A stretch of 7,998 nucleotides of DNA. It comes from Desulfovibrio sp. (GTDB taxonomy: Bacteria; Desulfobacterota; Desulfovibrionia; Desulfovibrionales; Desulfovibrionaceae). The position numbers and the translations under genes are program-made. Below are positions 1 to 6,056 of this stretch, one piece after another. Positions within the stretch are counted from its first letter, which is position 1; each line of letters begins with the position of its first letter. The notes under the pieces are model-generated. The model saw nothing but the letters and a program-made list of their open reading frames with translations, made no database searches and was not told where the DNA came from. The DNA lies in the NCBI GenBank assembly GCA_020217165.1, contig JAIWOE010000169.1, forward strand, positions 1 through 7,998. Direction: 5' to 3'.

Positions 1-447
1 GAGGTGCATGCCGCCACGGGCCGGCCCCTCACCTGGTGGCATGCGCAGCAGGCCCAAGCCGCCGCCAGCCGGCCCTTCCGCGCCCTGATCCTGCACCTGG
101 ATCAACCCAACGACCTGCTGCATCCGCGGCTTGGGCAGCGCATTGCCCTGATGCTGGAGGCTGGTGCGCGTGAGGAGATTGCCCGGGCCTGGGCCCGCCT
201 GCCCGACGAGACCGCCCCGGGCTACACCGGCATTGGTTGTGCGGAACTGCTGGCCTGGCACCTGGGCCGCCTGTCCCTGGCCGAGGCCGTCCACCTGTGG
301 GAGCGCAACACCCGGGCCTACGTCAAACGGCAGCGGACGTGGTTTCGCAAGGAAGCCGGCCGGGTGGACCTGGCTCCGGACGAGCTGGACAGGATGACGC
401 ATCTGACGGGCCTTTTTGTGGAGCAGATCCGAAACTCCCCGCCATAA
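1..447 (+). CDS. miaA: tRNA dimethylallyltransferase MiaA, C-terminal part (5' end outside window)
   Basis: The enzyme transfers the dimethylallyl group of DMAPP to N6 of A37 in tRNAs that read codons starting with U. The frame is open from the first base, so the gene begins upstream and only about the last 148 residues are visible. The P-loop and DMAPP/tRNA-binding N-terminal half are not in the window. Visible MiaA hallmarks are an ATGRPLTWW segment near the left edge (insertion-domain region), a GYTGIGCAELL block, which corresponds to the family's conserved 'IGYKE' helix, and NTRAYVKRQRTWFRK near the C-terminus, matching the conserved 'TRxYAKRQxTWFR' signature. The stop is TAA at 445-447. 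The gene converges on the ech operon, with echF ending 62 nt away on the other strand, so it is functionally unrelated to it. The identification is firm for the family. The GTG at position 4 is an internal codon, not a start. Confidence 0.93.
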   Translation, partial: EVHAATGRPLTWWHAQQAQAAASRPFRALILHLDQPNDLLHPRLGQRIALMLEAGAREEIARAWARLPDETAPGYTGIGCAELLAWHLGRLSLAEAVHLWERNTRAYVKRQRTWFRKEAGRVDLAPDELDRMTHLTGLFVEQIRNSPP

Positions 448-450
448 GAG

Positions 451-486
451 AACGGGGAGACCAGCCCTCAGGCCAGCCTCCCCGTT
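451..486. terminator. Hairpin between convergent miaA and echF, probable shared terminator
   Basis: A perfect 9-bp inverted repeat, AACGGGGAG (451-459) and CTCCCCGTT (478-486), encloses an 18-nt loop. It lies 3 nt after the miaA stop and 23 nt beyond the echF stop on the opposite strand. The position suits a bidirectional terminator. Neither side has a long T-run: the plus side continues GGGATG, the minus side continues CTCTTAT. Termination may therefore be weak or need Rho, or the hairpin may mainly protect 3' ends. The pairing is seen directly. The role is inferred. Confidence 0.55.
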
Positions 487-509
487 GGGATGCGTGTGGG
501 AGCAGCGGA

Positions 510-896
510 TTATTCCGCCGCCGCGTCCTTTGCCGCGTCCTTCTTTTTCTTCTTGGGCGGGGTGCCCTTCATCTCAATCATCTGCCGTTCGCCGGCCACG
601 GGGCGCCAGGCGCCCTTGTGATGCAGGCAATGGGTGGGGCAGACTTCCTCACAAGTGCCGCAGTAGACGCAGGCAAAGGGATCGCAGATCCACAGGCCCT
701 GCTCCTTGTCCACGGTGATGCACTGGGAGGGGCACTTGCGGGCGCAGGTGCCGCAGAAGATGCATTGTTCAATGTCGCAATACAGTTCGCCCCGCTGATC
801 GGGGAAGGGCTCGCGCACCACAAACGGATAGGGGCGCGTGGATTTCTTGCTGATCAGGTTCTTGACGACGGTGGGAACCATGGGACCAAGTCGCAT
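510..896 (-). CDS. echF: Ech hydrogenase subunit EchF, 2x[4Fe-4S] ferredoxin-like (NuoI-like)
   Basis: This is the electron-entry subunit of the membrane-bound Ech [NiFe] hydrogenase. In the family it passes electrons between ferredoxin and the EchC cluster on the cytoplasmic side. It has 128 residues with two classical [4Fe-4S] motifs: CIFCGTCARKCP (Cys 45, 48, 51, 55) and CVYCGTCEEVCP (Cys 76, 79, 82, 86). The N-terminal KNLISKKSTRPYPF segment resembles NuoI/EchF proteins. The frame is open further upstream, but the ATG at 896 is chosen because an AAGGAG Shine-Dalgarno precedes it and the protein then starts like the family. Longer versions would read through echE antisense-like sequence of odd composition. 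The echE stop TAA is part of the TAAGGAG sequence, so the two genes are probably translationally coupled. The C-terminus carries an unusual charged Lys/Ala tail (residues 113-128, PPKKKKKDAAKDAAAE). It is the last gene of the operon. Confidence 0.95.
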   Translation of the reverse strand: MRLGPMVPTVVKNLISKKSTRPYPFVVREPFPDQRGELYCDIEQCIFCGTCARKCPSQCITVDKEQGLWICDPFACVYCGTCEEVCPTHCLHHKGAWRPVAGERQMIEMKGTPPKKKKKDAAKDAAAE

Positions 897-906
897 GGGG
901 CGCTCC

Positions 907-1983
907 TTAGCGTTCGGTGCAGCTGATGCAGGGGTCAATGGACAGCACAACCACAGGCACGTCGGCCAGTTCCAGCCCAGGCAGCATGACCACCAGCGGC
1001 GGGATGTTGGCGAACGTGGGCGTGCGGATGCGGCAGCGGTCCAGGTTGTTGGTGCCATTGCCCTTGAGGTAGTACAGGAGCTCGCCACGGGGCTGCTCCA
1101 CGCGGGTGACGACCTCGCCTTCCGGCTTGCCCTTCACCTTGACGGAGAGCTCTCCTTCGGGCAGCCGGGCCATGGCCTGGCGTACCAGATCAATGGACTG
1201 CAAGGTCTCGTCATAGCGCACGGCGCAACGGGACCAGCTGTCGCCATCGGGGTAGGAGATGGGCTGGAAGTCCAGACGGTCAAAGGCGGCATACTTCAAC
1301 TGGCGCATGTCCTGGGCCACGCCGCTGCCGCGCAGGGTGGGGCCGGCGGCGCCGAGCTCCATGGCCTGGGCCGAGCTGAGCACGCCAATGCCCTTGGTGC
1401 GCTTTTTCACGGTGTAGTCGTCCAGGGTGGTGGCCCGCAGGGCGCGCACCTGGGCTTCCACCACCTTGAGTTCCGCATCGATCCAGCGGAGCTGCTCGGC
1501 GGAGAGGTCGCGCCGCACGCCGCCCACCTGGTTCACGGAGACAATGACGCGGTTGCCGGTGGTGGCTTCGTTGATGTCCATCACCTTTTCGCGAATCTTC
1601 CAGAACTGGTAGAAGAGGGCTTCAAAGCCAAAGGCGTCGGCAAACAGCCCCAGCCAGAGCAGGTGGGAATGCACGCGGTGCAGTTCACTCCAGATAACGC
1701 GGAGGAACTTGGCGCGGTCCGGCACTTCCACGCCCATCATTTCCTCAATGCCCTGGCAGTAGCACATGGCGTGGATTTTGGAGCAGATGCCGCACACGCG
1801 CTCCACGATCTGCACCATCTGGTTGTAATCACGGATATCGCAGAGTTTTTCCAGACCGCGGTGCACGTAGCCCAGGGCGGGCAGGGCATCGACGACGATT
1901 TCGTCTTCCACGGTGAGCTTCAAATGGATGGGTTCGGGCAGCACGGGGTGCTGCGGGCCGAAAGGCAGAATAGTCTGAGCCAT
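907..1983 (-). CDS. echE: Ech hydrogenase large subunit EchE ([NiFe] catalytic subunit, NuoD-like)
   Basis: This subunit carries the Ni-Fe active site that interconverts H+ and H2. It has 358 residues. The N-terminal ligand motif RVCGIC is at residues 62-67 (Cys 64 and 67), followed by SKIHAMCYCQG. The C-terminal ligand motif DPCISC is at residues 350-355 (Cys 352 and 355). All four Ni-binding cysteines are present, unlike NuoD of complex I, so it should be an active hydrogenase. FGPQHPVLPEP near the N-terminus is typical of the NuoD/EchE/CooH group. The protein ends TER directly after DPCISC, exactly where other [NiFe] hydrogenases are cleaved, so there is no removable C-terminal peptide. 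The start ATG at 1983 has AAGGAAGGA upstream. There are 27 nt between it and the echD stop, the largest gap in the operon. Identification as group 4 Ech is confident from motifs and neighbours. Confidence 0.97.
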   Translation of the reverse strand: MAQTILPFGPQHPVLPEPIHLKLTVEDEIVVDALPALGYVHRGLEKLCDIRDYNQMVQIVERVCGICSKIHAMCYCQGIEEMMGVEVPDRAKFLRVIWSELHRVHSHLLWLGLFADAFGFEALFYQFWKIREKVMDINEATTGNRVIVSVNQVGGVRRDLSAEQLRWIDAELKVVEAQVRALRATTLDDYTVKKRTKGIGVLSSAQAMELGAAGPTLRGSGVAQDMRQLKYAAFDRLDFQPISYPDGDSWSRCAVRYDETLQSIDLVRQAMARLPEGELSVKVKGKPEGEVVTRVEQPRGELLYYLKGNGTNNLDRCRIRTPTFANIPPLVVMLPGLELADVPVVVLSIDPCISCTER

Positions 1984-2010
1984 GGATGCGTCCTTCCTTT
2001 CGACTGATGG

Positions 2011-2388
2011 TTACTCGGCCGCAGCAGTCTTGCGCACCACGCCGAACTTGCAGAAGGGCGTGGTGGCGACTTCGTCGTCGAGGTACAGATGGTTGGCGAA
2101 GTTCAGGGCCAGGCCGTCAAAGCAGAGGCCAAACTGGTCCTGAATTTCGTTTTCCACAAGGAACGCGGCCAGGTACACACCGGAGATGGACGGCACGGGC
2201 GCGCCCTTGGGCACGGTGAGCCGCAAGTGTTCCATCTGCAGGTCCTTGTCGAAATGGTAGATGAGGTCGAACTCGTTTTCGTTCAAGTCCACGCAGGTGG
2301 CGGTGACGATGCGCCAGCCGGCGTTCTTGAGCTGCAGGACCTCCGCAACCAGGGTCTCTTTGGTGACTTGCTTGGTGGGAATGGGCAT
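2011..2388 (-). CDS. echD: Ech hydrogenase subunit EchD (NuoC-like, 30-kDa family)
   Basis: This is a small soluble subunit of the hydrophilic arm, homologous to NuoC. It binds no cofactor in the family and is thought to support assembly of EchC and EchE. It has 125 residues, short compared with NuoC, as expected for Ech. The recognisable part is residues 79-103, where ENEIQDQFG followed by LALNFANHLYL corresponds to the 'E-x-E-x-x-D-x-F/Y-G' signature of the respiratory-chain 30-kDa subunit. The N-terminal half (KNAGWRIVTATCVD) fits the family fold. The start ATG at 2388 is preceded by AAGGAT, and the TAA of echC forms the first bases of this Shine-Dalgarno, so coupling to echC is likely. 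The function is assigned from weak family similarity plus the invariant operon position between echC and echE. Confidence 0.9.
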   Translation of the reverse strand: MPIPTKQVTKETLVAEVLQLKNAGWRIVTATCVDLNENEFDLIYHFDKDLQMEHLRLTVPKGAPVPSISGVYLAAFLVENEIQDQFGLCFDGLALNFANHLYLDDEVATTPFCKFGVVRKTAAAE

Positions 2389-2398
2389 GGCTCAATCC

Positions 2399-2842
2399 TT
2401 AGGCGAGGGATTTTTCGGCGAATTTCTGCAGGCCGAGCACGACGCCGTCGATGATGGCTTCGGGCTTGGGCGGGCAGCCGGGCACGTAGGCGTCCACGGG
2501 GATAACCTTGTCGATGCCGCCGACAACATTGGGGGCCTCCCGGAACACGCCGCCGGAAAGGCCGCATGCGCCAATGGCGACCACGACCTTGGGGTGGGGC
2601 ATTTGTTCGTAGAGATTGGCCAGCACCTTTTTGTTACGGTGGTTCACCGTGCCGCTGACGATGAGGATGTCTGCGTGCTTGGGGTTGCCCACGTTGACGA
2701 TGCCGAAACGCTCCACATCGTACACGGGAGTGAGGCAGGCCAGGGTTTCGATGTCGCAGCCGTTGCAGGAGCCGCAGTCGAAGTGCATCAGCCAGGGGGA
2801 TTTGATCCGTGAGGATTTGATAAAGTCAAGAATGGCTTGCAT
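2399..2842 (-). CDS. echC: Ech hydrogenase small subunit EchC (NuoB-like, [4Fe-4S])
   Basis: This is the electron-transfer small subunit. It holds the single [4Fe-4S] cluster proximal to the Ni-Fe site (equivalent to N2 of complex I) and contacts EchE and the membrane part. It has 147 residues. The cluster ligands are visible: CGSCNGCDIE (residues 23-32, ligands expected at Cys 26 and 29), GACGLSGG (Cys 93 within residues 91-98) and PGCPPKPEA (Cys 123 within residues 121-129). This is the CxxC...GxC...GCPP pattern of the NuoB/EchC/small-hydrogenase family. There is no Tat signal peptide, so the protein stays cytoplasmic, as in group 4 enzymes. The ATG at 2842 begins 11 nt after the echB stop, with only a modest GAGG Shine-Dalgarno. 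Confidence 0.96.
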   Translation of the reverse strand: MQAILDFIKSSRIKSPWLMHFDCGSCNGCDIETLACLTPVYDVERFGIVNVGNPKHADILIVSGTVNHRNKKVLANLYEQMPHPKVVVAIGACGLSGGVFREAPNVVGGIDKVIPVDAYVPGCPPKPEAIIDGVVLGLQKFAEKSLA

Positions 2843-2853
2843 GGTGCGCCTCG

Positions 2854-3711
2854 CTACATGGTCAGGCTGAGCAGGTTGATGAGAGTGAGGGTCAGCCCCA
2901 CAGCCCAGGCGGAAGTTACCATCCAGCGCCAGGTCATGCGCGAGGAGACGTTATCCACCAGAATTTCCGCCAGATACGTCAGGGCAACCAGAACCAGCAT
3001 GCCCACGAAACTGGTGGACCAGAACAGGCTCACCAGGCCGAGGATGAGGATAACCTCGTAGAAGTGGGCGATTTCCAGGATGGCGAGGTACGGTCCGGAG
3101 AATTCCGTGTACACCCCGCGCACGATTTCCTGGTGGGCATGGGCGCTGGCGGAGATGTCAAAGGGCGACTTGCGCAGCTTGATGGTCAGGGCATACCCCA
3201 GCACCAAGAAGAGCAGGGGCAGCTTGAGCAGCATGGGCTCTTCCAGGGCGTAAATACCGCTGATCTTGAAGGTGCCCGTGTGCACGTAAATGCCTGCCAG
3301 CACCAGCACCAGCAGGGGCTCGTAGGTAAGCACCTGGATCAGTTCGCGCTGGGCGCCAATCTGGCTGTAGGGCGAAGGCACGCTCATGGCCCCGATGACC
3401 AGGAACACTGCGCCCACGGCCTGCACGAAGAAGATCAACAGCAGGTCGGACTGCATGAAGAACAACACCACGCTGGTGGCGGCGGCCACCAGGTACACAT
3501 ACGCGCAGAAGGCCTGCCAGCTGTTGTTCAGGAGCTTTTCCTTCCCCAGCAGTTTGGCCACATCGTAGAAGGGCTGCAGGATGGGCGGGCCCAGGCGGGA
3601 CTGGATGCGCGCCGTGATGCGCCGGTCCAGGCCGGTAATGAGGCCGCCGAGGATGGGCGCCACGAACACGCCGACAACAAGGGCGAGCAGGAATCCGAGA
3701 ATGCTCATCAT
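2854..3711 (-). CDS. echB: Ech hydrogenase membrane subunit EchB (NuoH-like)
   Basis: This integral membrane subunit anchors the hydrogenase arm and is thought to couple redox chemistry to ion movement. It has 285 residues, nearly all in hydrophobic segments (about eight by eye). NuoH-family signatures are DRRITARIQSRLGPP (residues 29-43), GAQRELIQVLTYEP (119-132) and the charged loop starting KSPFDISASAHAHQE (181-195), with acidic residues at 195, 203, 213 and 219 in positions comparable to the complex I 'E-channel'. Two ATG codons occur in tandem (3711 and 3708). Both fit GGGAGG upstream, and 3711 is used here. The start is 2 nt after the echA stop, the tightest junction in the operon, so coupling to echA translation is likely. 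Confidence 0.96.
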   Translation of the reverse strand: MMSILGFLLALVVGVFVAPILGGLITGLDRRITARIQSRLGPPILQPFYDVAKLLGKEKLLNNSWQAFCAYVYLVAAATSVVLFFMQSDLLLIFFVQAVGAVFLVIGAMSVPSPYSQIGAQRELIQVLTYEPLLVLVLAGIYVHTGTFKISGIYALEEPMLLKLPLLFLVLGYALTIKLRKSPFDISASAHAHQEIVRGVYTEFSGPYLAILEIAHFYEVILILGLVSLFWSTSFVGMLVLVALTYLAEILVDNVSSRMTWRWMVTSAWAVGLTLTLINLLSLTM

Positions 3712-3713
3712 GA

Positions 3714-5657
3714 CTACAGACCTCCCACCACCAGCAGCAGCGCCAGCAGCACTGCGGCCGTGTTTACCCAGCAGGTCACTTTCCCTTCAGGAAGCAGCCT
3801 GGTGAGGTAGTAGTTCGCGTTTGCCACTTTCACCGGCTGGTTCACGGGGCCCACAAAGGAGTCGGGCGTCTGGGCGGTGCGGCTTTGGGCGCCAGCCAGG
3901 TAGATGGAGGCTTCCCGGGCGCCCTGGGCGTTTTTGAGCACGCGCAGGCCCAGGAACATGCCCACGATGAGGACGAGGAACAGCGGCGCCACGGGGAAGA
4001 CGCCGGAATCCGCCCCCAGCATGCCCTTGGAAGTGACGTACGGCGCTTCGAACATGGCCTGGGGATTGGCCAGATTCACCATGTCGATCATGGGGACGAT
4101 CAAGGCGGAGTAGATCCAGGGAGAGAGCAGAGAAAGCAGCACCGCGCCGCCGCACAGCGCCACCAGGGGGTATTTGGTGAGCTTGGGCTGTACTTCGGGG
4201 GTTACGCCGCCCTGCAGGGGGTGGCTCATGAGCAGGCCGGCCCAGCGCGCCCAGTACAGCAGCGTGATGGCGCTGCCCAGGGCCAGCATCATGATGACCG
4301 GCACGTTGGCCGCGGCGGACTCAATGGCCATCCACTTGCCCATGAGCATGCCGAAGGGCGGCAGGATCATGGTCAGCACGCCAATCACCGCCAGGGAGGC
4401 CGTCACCGGCATGCGCACGAACAGGCCGTGCATGTCTTCGATGTCCCGGCTTTCAATGCGTTGTTCGATGGTGCCCACGCACAGGAACAGCAGGGCCTTG
4501 GATACGGCGTGGAAGATGATGAGAAACAGCGCCGCCGCCGTGGCCGCAGGGGTGTTGATGCCGGCGCAGGCGATGATCAGCCCCAGGTTGCTCACCGTGG
4601 AGTAGGCCAGGATGCGCTTGGCATTGGACTGGCTCACCGCCAGCAATGCCGTGGCCAGGAAGGTGAACGCCCCAAAGAGCGCCACGTAGGTGGAGAGGGT
4701 TGTGTCCACGAATCCGGGGGCCATGCGCAACACCAGGTACACGCCGGCCTTGACCATGGTGGAGCTGTGAAGCAGGGCCGAGGTGGGCGTGGGGGCCACC
4801 ATGGCGCCCAAAAGCCAGCTCTGGAACGGGGCCTGGGCGCTTTTGACAAAGGCGGCCACGCAGAGCAGGGCCATGGGCAGCATGGCGTAGCCCGCGCTGG
4901 GAGCCAGCTTGATGATTTCCTGGATTTCCAGGGAGCCGAGCATGTTTTGGAAGAACACCGCCCCCAGCAGCAGGGCCAGGCCGCCCATGCTGCCCAGGTA
5001 CAGGGCCCGCACGCTGTTGTTGGTGGCTTCTTCGGTGCCATCGTGCCCGATGAGCATGTATGAGCACAGGGTGGTCAGTTCAAAGAAGAAATAGAAGGCC
5101 AGCAAATCGTTGGTCAGCACCAGGGCGTTCATGGTGCCCAGCAGCACCACCAGCCAGGCGAAGAACCGGGGCTGCCTGGAGATGGTCAGGTGCAGATGGT
5201 GCTCGTGGTTGTCCATGTACGGAATGGCATGGATACAGATGATGGAACCCACAATGCTGATGATGAGCACCAGCGTCAGGGACAGCGGATCGGCAACAAA
5301 CGCCATGCTGGCCGCATGGTGATCCATCATGAAGGCTTCCAGCGCAAACAAGATCACCAGCTGCGCGCCAGCCAGGATCTTGATGCCCAGATGCTTGTGC
5401 TTCCAGCCAAGGAACAGCACAAAGCCCAGCAGCAGAAAATCTGCCAGTTGCGTCATGCTGGCCAGCGGCAGGCCGGCCATGGAGGTAAAGGAAGTCTCGA
5501 AGGGAACCTTGCCGATGAGCAGCAAGGAAGCCACAACCAGCAGCGCTCCCGTGACCACCACAACGGCGGAGCGCACCTGCTTGACCGGGACGACCGCACA
5601 GGCGATCGCCGCCAGAAATGGCAGGACTATCAAAATAAACATCAGCGTTGAATGCAT
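3714..5657 (-). CDS. echA: Ech hydrogenase membrane subunit EchA (NuoL/Mrp antiporter-like)
   Basis: This is the ion-translocating membrane subunit, homologous to NuoL/M/N and Mrp antiporter subunits. Starting from the ATG at 5657 (AAAGGGG upstream) it has 647 residues with many transmembrane helices. Functional residues of this family are visible: Glu193 in FFFELTTLCSYMLIG, Lys272 in AFVKSAQAPFQSWLLGAM, Lys303 in STMVKAGVYL, then LAYSTVSNLG (351-360), and His383/Lys387 in FHAVSKALLF. These form the usual half-channel and connecting path for protons (or Na+). The helix-rich core spans about residues 70-520, and a C-terminal tail with a final helix covers about 630-647. The frame is open to 5717, but the extra 20 residues overlap a leader hairpin and lack a good ribosome site, so the shorter start is preferred. 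It is the first gene of the operon. Confidence 0.95.
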   Translation of the reverse strand: MHSTLMFILIVLPFLAAIACAVVPVKQVRSAVVVVTGALLVVASLLLIGKVPFETSFTSMAGLPLASMTQLADFLLLGFVLFLGWKHKHLGIKILAGAQLVILFALEAFMMDHHAASMAFVADPLSLTLVLIISIVGSIICIHAIPYMDNHEHHLHLTISRQPRFFAWLVVLLGTMNALVLTNDLLAFYFFFELTTLCSYMLIGHDGTEEATNNSVRALYLGSMGGLALLLGAVFFQNMLGSLEIQEIIKLAPSAGYAMLPMALLCVAAFVKSAQAPFQSWLLGAMVAPTPTSALLHSSTMVKAGVYLVLRMAPGFVDTTLSTYVALFGAFTFLATALLAVSQSNAKRILAYSTVSNLGLIIACAGINTPAATAAALFLIIFHAVSKALLFLCVGTIEQRIESRDIEDMHGLFVRMPVTASLAVIGVLTMILPPFGMLMGKWMAIESAAANVPVIMMLALGSAITLLYWARWAGLLMSHPLQGGVTPEVQPKLTKYPLVALCGGAVLLSLLSPWIYSALIVPMIDMVNLANPQAMFEAPYVTSKGMLGADSGVFPVAPLFLVLIVGMFLGLRVLKNAQGAREASIYLAGAQSRTAQTPDSFVGPVNQPVKVANANYYLTRLLPEGKVTCWVNTAAVLLALLLVVGGL

Positions 5658-5701
5658 ACCGGCCCCTTTTGCGGACAAGCGTAAGGTTGGTTGCACACAT
5701 G

Positions 5702-5725
5702 AAAACCACGGAAGCATCTCCGTGG
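5702..5725 (-). promoter_or_regulatory. Hairpin plus T-run in the ech leader, possible attenuator
   Basis: Read on the minus strand, CCACGGA (5725-5719) and TCCGTGG (5712-5706) form a perfect 7-bp stem with a 6-nt loop, followed at once by TTTTC (5705-5701). It lies between the proposed ech promoter and the echA start, about 50 nt upstream of the ATG. A stem followed by a T-run suggests a weak intrinsic terminator acting as an attenuator. It could also simply stabilise the mRNA 5' end. No alternative antiterminator pairing was found by eye. Confidence 0.35.
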
Positions 5726-5759
5726 CAGCCTCGCCAACACCCCTGATTTTGTTGCGGCA

Positions 5760-5787
5760 AAGTTACCGTTCTCCGGGCTGGTGTCAA
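5760..5787 (-). promoter_or_regulatory. Candidate sigma70 promoter for echABCDEF
   Basis: On the minus strand a perfect -35 box TTGACA (5787-5782) is followed after 16 nt by TAACTT (5765-5760). The -10 matches the consensus TATAAT at positions 1, 2 and 6, the most conserved ones. Transcription would start near 5753 and give a leader of roughly 95 nt before echA. A consensus DnaA box (5793-5801) begins 6 bp upstream of the -35, close enough for DnaA binding to affect the promoter. No stronger promoter was seen in the region. Confidence 0.5.
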
Positions 5788-5792
5788 CTGAA

Positions 5793-5979
5793 TTATCCAC
5801 AGATTTTCGCGCAAATGCGGTGCAGTAAGGCACGTCGGCTCTCGATTGATTAATCAATCATTTTGCGAAACTTGCGGTCATTTTCTTGTGAGAAAAAGAA
5901 CAATTAGCATCCACAGCAGGGTGTTGTTATCCACAGGCAAAATCGCCGGTTTTATGGAATACTAGAAAGTTGTGGAAAA
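5793..5979. other. DnaA-box cluster with AT-rich core, candidate replication origin
   Basis: Three sites match the DnaA-box consensus TTWTNCACA without mismatch: TTATCCACA at 5793-5801 (+), TTATCCACA at 5927-5935 (+) and TTTTCCACA on the minus strand at 5979-5971. The first two share the 10-mer TTATCCACAG. Weaker boxes are TTTCTCACA on the minus strand at 5895-5887 (one mismatch) and GCATCCACA at 5907-5915 (two mismatches). Between the boxes, 5841-5910 contains 23 G/C of 70 bases (about 33%), far below the flanking genes, and fits a DNA-unwinding element. A near-match to the IHF consensus lies at 5853-5865 (only the last position off). The genes on both sides run away from it. No dnaA, gidA or parAB gene is in the window, so oriC remains a hypothesis. 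DnaA-controlled transcription is the main alternative. Confidence 0.5.
5844..5859. promoter_or_regulatory. Perfect 16-bp palindrome, candidate operator or origin element
   Basis: GATTGATTAATCAATC reads the same on both strands and lies in the AT-rich core of the divergent intergenic region, about 57 bp upstream of the proposed ech -35. An even, uninterrupted dyad of this length is typical of a site for a dimeric regulator, but no known factor can be named from the sequence. A second inverted repeat, TTTTCT-TGTG-AGAAAA, follows at 5881-5896. Both could also serve as easily melted parts of an origin. Confidence 0.45.
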
Positions 5980-6044
5980 CTCGGGCCCGCGATGTGCCTT
6001 GTGCACCTTGACAGGGCCGCGCCTTGGAGGCATCCCCACCGGCT

Positions 6045-6050
6045 GGAGGG
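6045..6050 (+). promoter_or_regulatory. Ribosome binding site GGAGGG of the hydrolase gene
   Basis: GGAGGG stands 6 nt before the ATG at 6057. It decides this start against the in-frame TTG at 6024, which has no comparable site and would put 11 non-hydrophobic residues in front of the signal peptide. Confidence 0.8.
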
Positions 6051-6056
6051 TTACTC

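Noticed and set aside
897..1088. 64-codon upstream extension of echF
   Set aside because: It overlaps echE, gives Trp/Cys/Ser/Pro-rich sequence unlike EchF proteins, and bypasses a good AAGGAG-ATG start at 896.
838..2007. 389-codon open frame on the plus strand opposite echE
   Set aside because: It is rich in His/Gly/Ala and is the antisense shadow of a gene with clear [NiFe] motifs. High-GC codon bias keeps such frames open. It has no recognisable domain or ribosome site.
3885..5063. 392-codon open frame on the plus strand opposite echA
   Set aside because: Low-complexity Gln/His/Gly-rich translation, antisense to the NuoL-like gene. No family features.
5658..5717. 20-codon upstream extension of echA
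   Set aside because: It would begin inside the leader hairpin with no Shine-Dalgarno. The ATG at 5657 has AAAGGGG and directly begins the first membrane segment.
5888..5900. TGTGA half-site resembling a CRP/FNR box
   Set aside because: No matching TCACA half lies at the required 6-nt spacing. The sequence is better explained by a near-consensus DnaA box and a small inverted repeat.
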